A stretch of DNA of 25,003 nucleotides from Lachnospiraceae bacterium. GTDB lineage: Bacteria; Bacillota; Clostridia; Lachnospirales; Lachnospiraceae. The translations under genes and the position numbers were made by a program. Below, one piece after another: positions 6,363-13,727 of the stretch; position 1 is the stretch's first letter, and the number at the start of each line of letters is the position of its first letter. A model generated the notes under the pieces. That model saw only the letters and a program-made list of their open reading frames with translations. It made no database searches and was not told where the DNA came from. The stretch lies in NCBI GenBank assembly GCA_900771955.1, contig CAAGPW010000284.1, positions 1 to 25,003 of the forward strand. The letters are read 5' to 3'.

Positions 6363-8042
6363 TTGAAGAAAAAGTCAACAGAAAACAGTAATCATTCAAA
6401 ATTAAAAATCATTCCGTTAGGAGGATTAGAGCAGATCGGAATGAACATCACGGCGTTTGAGTATGAAGACAGTATTATCGTGGTGGACTGCGGATTGTCT
6501 TTCCCGGAAGATGACATGTACGGAATTGACCTTGTCATCCCGGATGTCACTTATCTGAAAGACAATATTGATAAAGTGAAAGGATTTTTCATCACCCACG
6601 GACACGAGGATCATATCGGGGCCATTCCCTATGTTTTAAAAGAGGTCAATGTTCCGATCTATGCAACGAAGCTGACGATGGGAATCATCGACCACAAGCT
6701 GACTGAGCACAATCTTTTGTCCAAGGTGAAACGCAAGGTGGTAAAATACGGACAGCATATCAATCTCGGCTGTTTCCGCGTGGAATTCATAAAGACCAAT
6801 CACAGTATCCAGGACGCGGCTGCGCTTGCCATCTATTCACCGGCAGGTATTGTTGTGCATACCGGAGACTTTAAAGTGGACTATACGCCGGTATTCGGAG
6901 ATGCCATCGATCTGCAGCGCTTCGGAGAAATCGGAAAGAAGGGTGTTCTCGCGCTGATGTGTGACAGTACCAATGCGGAGCGTCCCGGCTTTACGATGTC
7001 CGAAAAGACAGTTGGAAAAACCTTTGAGACGATCTTTGCGGATCACAAGAACAGCCGTATCATCATTGCAACATTTGCGTCGAACGTGGACCGTGTGCAG
7101 CAGATCATTGACACTGCGTACAAATATGGCAGAAAAGTAGTCATTGAGGGACGCAGCATGGTCAATATTATCTCTACGGCACAGGAACTCGGCTACATCA
7201 ATATACCGGATAATACGCTGATCGATATTGAAGAATTAAAGAATTATCCGGATGAGAAAACAGTTCTTATCACAACTGGAAGTCAGGGAGAGTCTATGGC
7301 GGCATTGTCCCGTATGGCATCCGGCATACACAGAAAGATTACGATCAAGCCAAATGACACGATCGTATTAAGCTCGAACCCGATCCCGGGAAATGAAAAG
7401 GCGGTTTCCAAGATCATCAATGAGCTGTCCATGAAGGGCGCAGAAGTTATTTTCCAGGATGTCCATGTTTCCGGACATGCGTGCCAGGAAGATATCAAAC
7501 TCATCTATTCACTGGTGAAGCCAAAATACGCGATCCCGGTACACGGGGAATACCGTCATCTGATGGCACAGGCACACATTGCAGAGGAGCTTGGCATCGA
7601 CAAGGATCATATTTTCCTGCTTTCTTCCGGTGATGTTCTGGAACTCGATGAGGACGGAGCAGCAGTTACCGGACATGTACCGGTCGGAGATGTCATGGTA
7701 GATGGTCTCGGAGTCGGAGATGTCGGCAATATCGTACTGCGTGACAGACAGCATCTTGCCGAGGAGGGTATCATCATCGTAGTCCTGACACTGGAGAGCG
7801 GCTCCGGACAGGTGCTTTCCGGACCGGATATCGTCTCACGCGGATTTGTATACGTGCGTGGCTCAGAAAGTCTGATGGACGAGGCAAAGCAGGTATTGAA
7901 TGAGACGATGGATCACTGCATGGATAAAAATATCACAGACTGGGGCAAGATCAAATCGGAGATCAAGGATGCGCTCGGAGATTTTGTATGGAAAGAGACC
8001 AAGCGGAAACCGATGATCATCCCGATCATTATGGAAGTATAG
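6363..8042 (+). CDS. rnj: Ribonuclease J (5'-3' exo- and endoribonuclease)
   Basis: RNase J degrades and matures RNA from monophosphorylated 5' ends in the cytoplasm. The 559 residues match the ~555 of Bacillus RNase J1. The metallo-beta-lactamase core carries the zinc motif H79-G-H81-E-D83-H84 (FITHGHEDHIGAIPY), with TNHSIQDA and HTGDFKVD further on. The beta-CASP insert begins near MCDSTNAERPG, and the core resumes at HVSGHACQED and PVHGEYRHL. A C-terminal domain runs to IIPIIMEV. The start is a TTG at 6363, six bases after GGAGGTG; no ATG in this frame fits the conserved N terminus (LKIIPLGGLEQIG). Downstream is a YlbF-family gene 21 bases away. The structured leader may make expression autoregulated, but that is untested. 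Confidence 0.96.
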   Translation: MKKKSTENSNHSKLKIIPLGGLEQIGMNITAFEYEDSIIVVDCGLSFPEDDMYGIDLVIPDVTYLKDNIDKVKGFFITHGHEDHIGAIPYVLKEVNVPIYATKLTMGIIDHKLTEHNLLSKVKRKVVKYGQHINLGCFRVEFIKTNHSIQDAAALAIYSPAGIVVHTGDFKVDYTPVFGDAIDLQRFGEIGKKGVLALMCDSTNAERPGFTMSEKTVGKTFETIFADHKNSRIIIATFASNVDRVQQIIDTAYKYGRKVVIEGRSMVNIISTAQELGYINIPDNTLIDIEELKNYPDEKTVLITTGSQGESMAALSRMASGIHRKITIKPNDTIVLSSNPIPGNEKAVSKIINELSMKGAEVIFQDVHVSGHACQEDIKLIYSLVKPKYAIPVHGEYRHLMAQAHIAEELGIDKDHIFLLSSGDVLELDEDGAAVTGHVPVGDVMVDGLGVGDVGNIVLRDRQHLAEEGIIIVVLTLESGSGQVLSGPDIVSRGFVYVRGSESLMDEAKQVLNETMDHCMDKNITDWGKIKSEIKDALGDFVWKETKRKPMIIPIIMEV

Positions 8043-8063
8043 TTTAAAGCAGAGGACAAAAGC

Positions 8064-8411
8064 ATGGAACAGATGAGAGAGGCACTGGATGCACTCCTCG
8101 CGGCGATCCGGACGAGTGAGGAATATAAAAATTATCAGGATATCAAAGCGCGGATTCATGAAAAACCGGAGATAGAAAAAAGAGTGAATGATTTTCGGAA
8201 ACGGAATTACAAATTACAGAACCAGAAGGATGCAGATCTTTTTGGTGAGATGGATAAGCTGGAAAGGGAAAAATCCAGAATCTGCGAAAACTCACTTGCA
8301 GCAGAATATCTTGCGGCAGAGCTTGCGTTCTGCCGTATTATCCAGAAGATCAACTGGGAGTTTGTGGAGAAGCTGGATTTTGAAGTCGGCTTTGAAAACG
8401 AAGGAGAATAG
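8064..8411 (+). CDS. YlbF-family protein (DUF964)
   Basis: A 115-residue, helical, charged protein of the YlbF/YmcA (Com_YlbF) family. It shows the typical pattern: an N-terminal helix (MREALDALLAAIRTSEEYKNYQ), a middle helical hairpin (EKRVNDFRKRNYKLQNQ), and the C-terminal helix LAAELAFCRIIQKINWEF. In Bacillus subtilis, YlbF and YmcA with YaaT form a complex that helps RNase Y in mRNA maturation. Members outside Bacillus are mostly uncharacterised, so a role in RNA turnover is inferred from family and from its place directly after RNase J. AGAGGAC precedes the ATG. The next gene starts about 12 bases after its stop. Confidence 0.85.
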   Translation: MEQMREALDALLAAIRTSEEYKNYQDIKARIHEKPEIEKRVNDFRKRNYKLQNQKDADLFGEMDKLEREKSRICENSLAAEYLAAELAFCRIIQKINWEFVEKLDFEVGFENEGE

Positions 8412-8423
8412 CGAGGCATTGTG

Positions 8424-8816
8424 ATGAGAAATACCAGCAAAGTCGTAATAAGAATAATTGGCGGTGCCCTTTCTTTTCTGTTTCTGGTGCTTGTTGTGCT
8501 TGGACTGATCCGCGCAGGACAGTGGGCATACGGATTTGGCTATCGTGTGTATACGGAGGGCGCTGTGGCCAGTGCTCCGGGTACAGACAAGTCGGTCACG
8601 GTAACTTCAGATATGTCGGCGAAGGAGATCGGTGATCTGCTGGAAGAAAAAGGGCTGATCCGTGATGCCGGCCTTTTTGTGGTGCAGCTTAAACTATCTT
8701 CCTATTCCGGACAGATCAGGTCAGGAACGTATACCTTAAATACTTCCATGACCGCGGAGGAAATGATGCAGGTCATGGCAGCAGAAGAAGATACGGAGAG
8801 CACTGAGAATACCTAA
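8424..8816 (+). CDS. MltG/YceG-like membrane protein lacking the lytic domain
   Basis: A 130-residue protein with a short basic N terminus, one transmembrane helix at about 8-29 (ending VLGLIR) and an extracytoplasmic part. Residues 56-120 match the small LysM-like domain that precedes the catalytic region in MltG/YceG (Bacillus YrrL): VTVTSDMSAKEIGDLLEEKG, then GLF..QLKL and IRSGTYTLNTSMTAEEMMQ. Full MltG is about 340-370 residues; the YceG transglycosylase domain with its catalytic Glu is absent. The protein ends in an acidic tail, EEDTESTENT, at a clean stop with no MltG-like sequence after it. Its place just before trmR matches Bacillus yrrL. ATG 8424 is 7 bases from GAGG; an adjacent GTG at 8421 is only 4 bases away. 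It may be a non-catalytic descendant of MltG. Confidence 0.75.
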   Translation: MRNTSKVVIRIIGGALSFLFLVLVVLGLIRAGQWAYGFGYRVYTEGAVASAPGTDKSVTVTSDMSAKEIGDLLEEKGLIRDAGLFVVQLKLSSYSGQIRSGTYTLNTSMTAEEMMQVMAAEEDTESTENT

Positions 8817-8835
8817 AAGAAAGCGGAGAAGAACA

Positions 8836-9501
8836 TTGATAGTAGATGAGCGACTGGTTACATACATCAATTCGCTGGAAACCGGAAATACAGAGATTTT
8901 AGATGAGATTGAAAGAGAGGCGCTGCAGGCGGATGTACCGATTATCCGGAAGGAGATGCAGACTTTTCTTAAGGTATTTCTTGCAATGAAACAGCCAAAG
9001 CGGATTCTTGAGGTTGGCACGGCTGTCGGATTTTCTGCCATTTTTATGGCGGAGTATGATCCGGCGGAGGCCAGGATCGTTACAATTGAAAATTATGAAA
9101 AGCGGATTCCGATCGCACGGGAAAATTTTAAGCGTGCCGGGAAGGAAGCTGTGGTGACGCTCCTGACCGGAGATGCAAAAGAGGTTCTTCCCACGATCGA
9201 AGAACCTTTTGATTTTATATTTATGGATGCGGCAAAGGGGCAGTATATTCACTTCTTGCCGGAAGTGCTGCGCCTTTTAAAAGAAGGCGGCACGCTGATA
9301 TCAGACAATGTACTGCAGGACGGAGATATCATAGAGTCCCGTTTTGCGGTGACACGCAGAAACCGTACGATTCATAAAAGAATGCGGGAATATCTGTATA
9401 CACTTACTCATCACGAGGAGCTGACTACGGCCGTGCTGCCAATCGGAGACGGTATTACTGTCAGCGTAAAGAAAGAAAAAGCAGGAGAGAAAATAAAATG
9501 A
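8836..9501 (+). CDS. trmR: tRNA 5-hydroxyuridine methyltransferase TrmR (YrrM-like)
   Basis: SAM-dependent O-methyltransferase of the COMT-like family. Bacillus TrmR (YrrM) makes 5-methoxyuridine from 5-hydroxyuridine at U34 of tRNA. The 221 residues include the SAM loop ILEVGTAVGFSAIFMAEY (E59, G61, G65), the metal/SAM-binding region FMDAAKGQY (Asp131) and SDNVLQDGDI (D157, N158). The start is a TTG at 8836, six bases after GGAGAAG; the nearby ATG at 8846 is out of frame. Its stop overlaps the start of the U32 gene by ATGA. That gene is the family that makes 5-hydroxyuridine, so the neighbour choice strongly favours TrmR over a generic small-molecule O-methyltransferase. Confidence 0.88.
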   Translation: MIVDERLVTYINSLETGNTEILDEIEREALQADVPIIRKEMQTFLKVFLAMKQPKRILEVGTAVGFSAIFMAEYDPAEARIVTIENYEKRIPIARENFKRAGKEAVVTLLTGDAKEVLPTIEEPFDFIFMDAAKGQYIHFLPEVLRLLKEGGTLISDNVLQDGDIIESRFAVTRRNRTIHKRMREYLYTLTHHEELTTAVLPIGDGITVSVKKEKAGEKIK

Positions 9502-10724
9502 GACATCCGGAATTACTGGTGCCGGCAAGCAGTCTTGAGGTACTGAAAATAGCAGTTGTATTTGGCGCAGACGCGGTATATATCGGTGGAGAAGCATTTG
9601 GACTGCGTGCAAAAGCAAAAAATTTTTCCATGGAAGATATGAAAGAGGGGATTTTGTTCGCCCATGAGCATGGTGTCAGGGTATATGTGACGGCAAACAT
9701 CCTGGCGCACAACGAGGATCTGGAAGGAGTACGTGCCTATTTTGAAGAATTAAAGGAAATCGGACCGGATGCGCTTATCATTTCCGACCCCGGCGTATTT
9801 ACAGTCGCACGTGAGGTCTGTCCCGAGATCGATGTACACATCAGTACACAGGCGAACAATACCAATTACGGCACATTTTTATTCTGGCAGAAGCTTGGCG
9901 CAAGCCGTGTTGTGACTGCGCGGGAACTTTCGCTGGAAGAAATCCGTCAGATCCGGGCGAAGATACCGGAAGATCTTGAGATAGAGACCTTTGTCCATGG
10001 GGCAATGTGCATTTCCTATTCGGGAAGATGCCTGCTCAGCAATTATTTTACCGGCCGGGATGCCAATCAGGGAGCCTGCACACATCCGTGCCGCTGGAAG
10101 TATGCGGTGGTCGAGGAAAAAAGACCGGGCGAGTATCTGCCGGTTTACGAAAATGAGCGTGGAACCTATATTTTCAATTCCAAGGATCTTTGCATGATCG
10201 AGCATATTCCGGAGCTGATCGAATCCGGAATCGACAGCTTTAAGATTGAAGGACGCATGAAGACGGCACTCTATGTCGCAACGGTTGCGCGTACTTACCG
10301 GAAAGCAATCGATGATTATCTGGAATCACCGGAAAAGTACAAAGAAAACATGCCGTGGTATTTGGATCAGATCTCCAACTGCACATACCGTCATTTCACG
10401 ACCGGATTTTTCTTCGGAAAACCTTCGGAGGAAGCGCAGATTTATGACAATAACACCTATGAGAAGGAATACACATATCTTGGGATTGTGGGGCAGCAGA
10501 ATAAAGAAGGTCTTTATCGGATCGAGCAGCGCAATAAGTTTTCGGTCGGTGAGACGATTGAAGTTATGCGTGCAAACGGAGATAACATTCCAGTCACGGT
10601 AATGCGCATTGTGGATGAGGAGGGTAATGACATGTCAAGTGCGCCGCATCCAAAGCAGGTACTGTATCTTGATCTGGGACAAAAACTGGAGCAGTATGAT
10701 ATTCTGCGCAGAAAAGAAGAATAG
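9498..10724 (+). CDS. trhP: Peptidase U32-family tRNA hydroxylation protein TrhP (YrrO-like)
   Basis: A 408-residue U32-family protein. Members such as Escherichia coli YegQ (TrhP) and Bacillus YrrN/YrrO are required for prephenate-dependent 5-hydroxyuridine at tRNA U34. The N terminus PELLVPASSLEVLKIAVVFG and YIGGEAFGLRAKAKNF are typical. The U32 signature region carries clustered cysteines expected for an Fe-S site: C171 and C178 (HGAMCISYSGRCLLSNY), C194 and C198 (GACTHPCRW), and C232 (SKDLCMIEHI). A C-terminal beta-barrel-like part follows from about residue 320. It overlaps trmR by four bases. Bacillus has two tandem U32 genes here (yrrN, yrrO); this window has only the YrrO-like one. 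Older annotations call such proteins collagenases, which is not supported for this context. Confidence 0.88.
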   Translation: MRHPELLVPASSLEVLKIAVVFGADAVYIGGEAFGLRAKAKNFSMEDMKEGILFAHEHGVRVYVTANILAHNEDLEGVRAYFEELKEIGPDALIISDPGVFTVAREVCPEIDVHISTQANNTNYGTFLFWQKLGASRVVTARELSLEEIRQIRAKIPEDLEIETFVHGAMCISYSGRCLLSNYFTGRDANQGACTHPCRWKYAVVEEKRPGEYLPVYENERGTYIFNSKDLCMIEHIPELIESGIDSFKIEGRMKTALYVATVARTYRKAIDDYLESPEKYKENMPWYLDQISNCTYRHFTTGFFFGKPSEEAQIYDNNTYEKEYTYLGIVGQQNKEGLYRIEQRNKFSVGETIEVMRANGDNIPVTVMRIVDEEGNDMSSAPHPKQVLYLDLGQKLEQYDILRRKEE

Positions 10725-10743
10725 AACAGATGGGGGAGTGGAG

Positions 10744-11058
10744 ATGAAGATTCAAAAGTATGATTTGACTGAAGAAGCAGAAAAGCTAAAAGAACTTCTT
10801 GCACAGACACATGGAGAAAAGGAACATGCAATCCAGATATTAGAGGAGATCTGTCACTGCATTGAACTTCTGGCAGCGCAGATGCCGGCAAATGAGCGGG
10901 ATGGATATCAGCTAAAGGGAATGATTGTGGAGATCCGTGAGGATGAAGAAAACATGGATATGGAGGGCAATGAGTTCAAGGGGGCAAAGACGGTCGCGGA
11001 TGCATGGCTGACAGATTTCTATGATCTGTGTGAGGCATGTGGCTGCAGATTGGAGTGA
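10744..11058 (+). CDS. Small acidic hypothetical protein
   Basis: I do not recognise this 104-residue protein. It starts at ATG 10744, after GGGGGAGTGGAG and 19 bases past the U32 stop; an in-frame extension back to 10609 would overlap trhP and is rejected. The first ~45 residues form a likely amphipathic helix (TEEAEKLKELLAQ, then EHAIQILEEICHCIELLAAQ). The middle is acidic (EIREDEENMDMEGNE). The C terminus carries a cysteine cluster, DLCEACGCRLE (C96, C99, C101), with C37 and C39 earlier, which could bind metal. There is no signal peptide or membrane helix, so it is probably cytoplasmic. It is the last gene before a strong terminator and so most likely belongs to the RNase J-YlbF-MltG-like-trmR-trhP transcript. 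Function is unknown. Confidence 0.7.
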   Translation: MKIQKYDLTEEAEKLKELLAQTHGEKEHAIQILEEICHCIELLAAQMPANERDGYQLKGMIVEIREDEENMDMEGNEFKGAKTVADAWLTDFYDLCEACGCRLE

Positions 11059-11096
11059 GATTAAGAAAAACTCAAAAAACAGAAGGAACAGAAAGT

Positions 11097-11143
11097 AAAA
11101 ACGGGAATCGCGCGGCAGTTATGTCTGCGCGATTCCCGTTTTT
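11097..11143. terminator. Bidirectional terminator between the yrr-like operon and aroC
   Basis: A perfect 17-bp inverted repeat: AAAAACGGGAATCGCGC (11097-11113) and GCGCGATTCCCGTTTTT (11127-11143) around a 13-base loop. Inner GCAG (11115-11118) and CTGC (11125-11128) can pair as an alternative. The T run on the right and A run on the left let it stop both the plus-strand operon and the convergent aroC gene, whose stop codon is 9 bases away. Confidence 0.95.
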
Positions 11144-11151
11144 GAAATATC

Positions 11152-12255
11152 TTACTTTTTATAAATGGTTTCCAGATAGTCCATACGGGCACCGAGATTG
11201 GATAAGAGCAGATCGACGAGCGTAAGCGCGGCCATGGATTCCACAACGACAACGGCACGCGGTACGATGATCGGATCGTGGCGCCCACGGATATTGATGT
11301 CAATTTCCTCATGATCCTTATTTACCGTCTGCTGTGTGGCTGCGATCGAAGGGGTCGGCTTTATTGCTGCGCGAAAGAGGATCGGGCTTCCATCGCTCAT
11401 ACCGCCGAGCACACCACCGGCGTGGTTGGTCTTTTTTGAGACGGTTCCGTCAGGAGAGAGACAGAAAGCATCGTTGTTGGAAAGTCCGGTTGCGGAGGCA
11501 GCGGCAAAACCATCTCCGATTTCGAAGCCTTTTACGGCACCGATGGAGAGGATGGCTTTTGCAAGATTGGCGTCCAGCTTATCGAATACCGGGTCTCCGA
11601 TTCCTGCCGGCATTCCGGTGATGACACATTCAATGATCCCGCCTGAAGAATTCTGCTCGTTCATACATTTTTCAAGGTAAGCGGCGGCGGAGGCAGCGGC
11701 ATCTTTATCCGGCATTGCAAGTGCATTTTCCCGGATCTCATCCATGGAAAAATTTGACATGTCAATGGATACAGGCCCGATGGAGCGGGTGTAGGTTAAG
11801 ATGTGGATGCCAAGCGTCTCTAAAATTTTGCAGGCAATGGCGCCGGCTGCGACACGTCCGATCGTTTCTCGGCCGGAAGAACGTCCGCCGCCCCGGTAAT
11901 CCCGGAAACCGTATTTGGCATCAAAGGTGAAGTCGGCATGGCCGGGACGGTAGTAAGATGCGATTTCGCTGTAATCTTTGGACTGCTGATTTTTGTTAAA
12001 GACAACTAAAGAGATCGGGGTTCCTGTGGTTTTTCCTTCAAAAACACCGGAAAGGATCTCGACTGCGTCATCCTCTTTACGCGGGGTGGTATACCTGGAC
12101 TGCCCCGGTTTCCTGCGGTTTAAATAGACCTGGATATCCGCCTCACAGAGCGCAAGTCCTGCCGGACAGCCGTCTATGACGACACCGACACCCCTGCCGT
12201 GAGATTCGCCCCAGGTTGTGATCTTAAATATATTTCCAAACGTTGAACCTGCCAT
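11152..12255 (-). CDS. aroC: Chorismate synthase
   Basis: Converts 5-enolpyruvylshikimate 3-phosphate to chorismate with reduced FMN, the last step of the common aromatic pathway. The 367 residues are the family's usual length. Signature segments run in order: TTWGESHGRGVGVVIDG near the N terminus, RPGHADFTFDAKYG, DYRGGGRSSGRET, HAGGVLGGMSDGSPI and GRHDPIIVPRAVVVVESMAA. ATG at 12255 is chosen because AGGAGG sits five bases upstream and the protein then begins MAGSTFGNIF, as in the family. A longer reading frame starting at 12276 would run through the ribosome binding site. The gene stands alone between converging and diverging neighbours. Chorismate also feeds prephenate, which U32 TrhP proteins need, a possible but indirect link to trhP. 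Confidence 0.97.
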   Translation of the reverse strand: MAGSTFGNIFKITTWGESHGRGVGVVIDGCPAGLALCEADIQVYLNRRKPGQSRYTTPRKEDDAVEILSGVFEGKTTGTPISLVVFNKNQQSKDYSEIASYYRPGHADFTFDAKYGFRDYRGGGRSSGRETIGRVAAGAIACKILETLGIHILTYTRSIGPVSIDMSNFSMDEIRENALAMPDKDAAASAAAYLEKCMNEQNSSGGIIECVITGMPAGIGDPVFDKLDANLAKAILSIGAVKGFEIGDGFAAASATGLSNNDAFCLSPDGTVSKKTNHAGGVLGGMSDGSPILFRAAIKPTPSIAATQQTVNKDHEEIDINIRGRHDPIIVPRAVVVVESMAALTLVDLLLSNLGARMDYLETIYKK

Positions 12256-12293
12256 GATGTCCTCCTGTTTTCTCATAAATTACAATATTTTTA

Positions 12294-12322
12294 AGTATAG
12301 AGGATTTGAAGGGGAAAGACAA
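12294..12322 (-). promoter_or_regulatory. Promoter of aroC
   Basis: Read on the minus strand: TTGTCT (12322-12317), exactly 17 bases, then TATACT (12299-12294). The start point would be near 12287, giving a leader of about 32 bases with AGGAGG. Five of six bases match the consensus in the -10 box and four of six in the -35 box. No T-box or other leader fits in so short a space. Confidence 0.65.
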
Positions 12323-12377
12323 CCGGAAATTTTTTTATGTGTCGAAGAAAAACGAAAAACAGGCGGGTATTTTACTC

Positions 12378-12406
12378 TGTACATTTTGCGGGGGAGCCGC
12401 TATAAT
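12378..12406 (+). promoter_or_regulatory. Promoter of tgt
   Basis: TGTACA (12378-12383), a 17-base spacer and a perfect TATAAT (12401-12406). The start point would be near 12413, about 33 bases before the tgt ATG, with AAAAGGAG as ribosome binding site. The -35 box matches four of six consensus bases. It diverges from the aroC promoter about 55 bases to the left, and the two do not overlap. Confidence 0.6.
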
Positions 12407-12445
12407 AAGTGACAGACGACAGAGTAAAAAGAAAAAGGAGATTTT

Positions 12446-13591
12446 ATGTACGAACTGTTAAAAAAAGACGGACGGGCGAAGCGTGGGGTGTTTCATACCG
12501 TACACGGTGATATACAGACACCGGTATTTATGAATGTCGGCACGGCGGCTGCGATCAAGGGAGCAGTCTCCACAGAGGATCTGGAGCAGTTAAAAACACA
12601 GGTCGAGCTGTCAAATACCTATCACCTTCATGTGAGACCGGGAGACGAGATCATAAAGAAACTGGGCGGACTGCATAAATTTATGGTGTGGGACAAACCG
12701 ATCCTTACGGATTCCGGCGGATTTCAGGTGTTTTCGCTTGCGGATCTGCGCAAGATCAAAGAAGAAGGTGTGTATTTTCATTCCCATGTGGACGGAAGAA
12801 AAATATTTATGGGACCGGAGCAGAGCATGCAGATCCAGTCGAATCTGGCATCGACGATCGCGATGGCCTTTGATGAATGTGCACCTGCGCTGGCAGACCG
12901 CAATTATGTGGAAAACTCTGTGGCACGTACGACCAGATGGCTTGCGCGCTGCAAGAGCGAGATGCAGCGCCTGAACGGACTGGAGGACACCATCAACAGA
13001 CATCAGCTTTTATTTGGTATCAATCAAGGAGCAGTGTTTGACGATATCCGTATTGACCATGCAAAACGCATCGCAGAGATGGAACTGGACGGCTATGCAG
13101 TCGGCGGACTCGCAGTGGGTGAGACGCATGAGCAGATGTATCATATTCTCGATGTGACGGTGCCGCATCTGCCGGAAAACAAGCCGACTTATCTGATGGG
13201 TGTCGGAACACCGGCAAACATTTTGGAGGGCGTTGCCCGCGGCGTGGATTTCTTTGACTGTGTGTATCCGACACGGAACGGAAGGCACGGACATGTGTAT
13301 ACAAATCAGGGCAAGCTCAATCTGTTCAATCAGCGTTTTGAACTGGATGACAGACCGATCGAGGAGGGCTGCGGCTGTCCGGCGTGCCGCAGATACAGCA
13401 GAGCCTATATCCGGCATCTGCTAAAGGCAAAGGAGATGCTTGGCATGCGTCTGTGTGTTATGCACAACCTGTATTTTTACAATACCATGATGGAGGAGAT
13501 CCGTGATGCGATCGACGCGGGACGCTATGCGTCGTATATGGATGATAAACTTTATGGCATGAACCAGATGAAGGAAAAAAGTGAACCCTGA
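12446..13591 (+). CDS. tgt: tRNA-guanine transglycosylase
   Basis: Swaps guanine-34 of GUN-anticodon tRNAs for preQ1 (or for queuine where salvaged) in queuosine synthesis. The 381 residues form the usual TIM barrel with a zinc subdomain. Seen directly: ILTDSGGFQVFSL (Asp89, general acid/base), YAVGGLAVGE, GVGTPANILEGV, and the nucleophile segment FDCVYPTRNGRHGH (Asp271). The zinc ligands are C309, C311 and C314 (CGCPACRRY), and H340 (VMHNL). All catalytic and zinc residues are present. AAAAAGGAG precedes the ATG and a TATAAT promoter lies upstream. The downstream neighbour yajC is the classic partner, but ruvB and queA, often upstream, are not here. Confidence 0.97.
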   Translation: MYELLKKDGRAKRGVFHTVHGDIQTPVFMNVGTAAAIKGAVSTEDLEQLKTQVELSNTYHLHVRPGDEIIKKLGGLHKFMVWDKPILTDSGGFQVFSLADLRKIKEEGVYFHSHVDGRKIFMGPEQSMQIQSNLASTIAMAFDECAPALADRNYVENSVARTTRWLARCKSEMQRLNGLEDTINRHQLLFGINQGAVFDDIRIDHAKRIAEMELDGYAVGGLAVGETHEQMYHILDVTVPHLPENKPTYLMGVGTPANILEGVARGVDFFDCVYPTRNGRHGHVYTNQGKLNLFNQRFELDDRPIEEGCGCPACRRYSRAYIRHLLKAKEMLGMRLCVMHNLYFYNTMMEEIRDAIDAGRYASYMDDKLYGMNQMKEKSEP

Positions 13592-13634
13592 TCTGGAAAA
13601 TAAATGAAATTTCTATGAAAAAGCACAAAACCAC

Positions 13635-13663
13635 TTGATGAATCAGGTAACATTGTGTAGAAT
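13635..13663 (+). promoter_or_regulatory. Promoter of yajC
   Basis: TTGATG (13635-13640), a 17-base spacer and TAGAAT (13658-13663), about 65 bases before the yajC ATG. No terminator is seen after tgt, so yajC may be served both by read-through and by this promoter. A short inverted repeat, AAGCAC (13621-13626) and GTGCTT (13671-13676), brackets the promoter; its meaning is unclear. Confidence 0.55.
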
Positions 13664-13727
13664 GATAAAAGTGCTTCAAAGAGACGAGGGAAGCAATTTA
13701 TATGGTGATTTTAGGAGGAAGAACGCA

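Noticed and set aside
9498..10724. U32 protein as a secreted collagenase or protease
   Set aside because: There is no signal peptide, the cysteine cluster is the Fe-S type, and the coupled trmR gene points to tRNA hydroxylation.
10609..10743. N-terminal extension of the small hypothetical protein
   Set aside because: It would overlap the trhP 3' end by more than 100 bases; ATG 10744 has its own ribosome binding site and starts a plausible protein.
13635..13727. Longer yajC reading frame
   Set aside because: It begins at the yajC -35 box and is not YajC-like; ATG 13728 follows AGGAGG.
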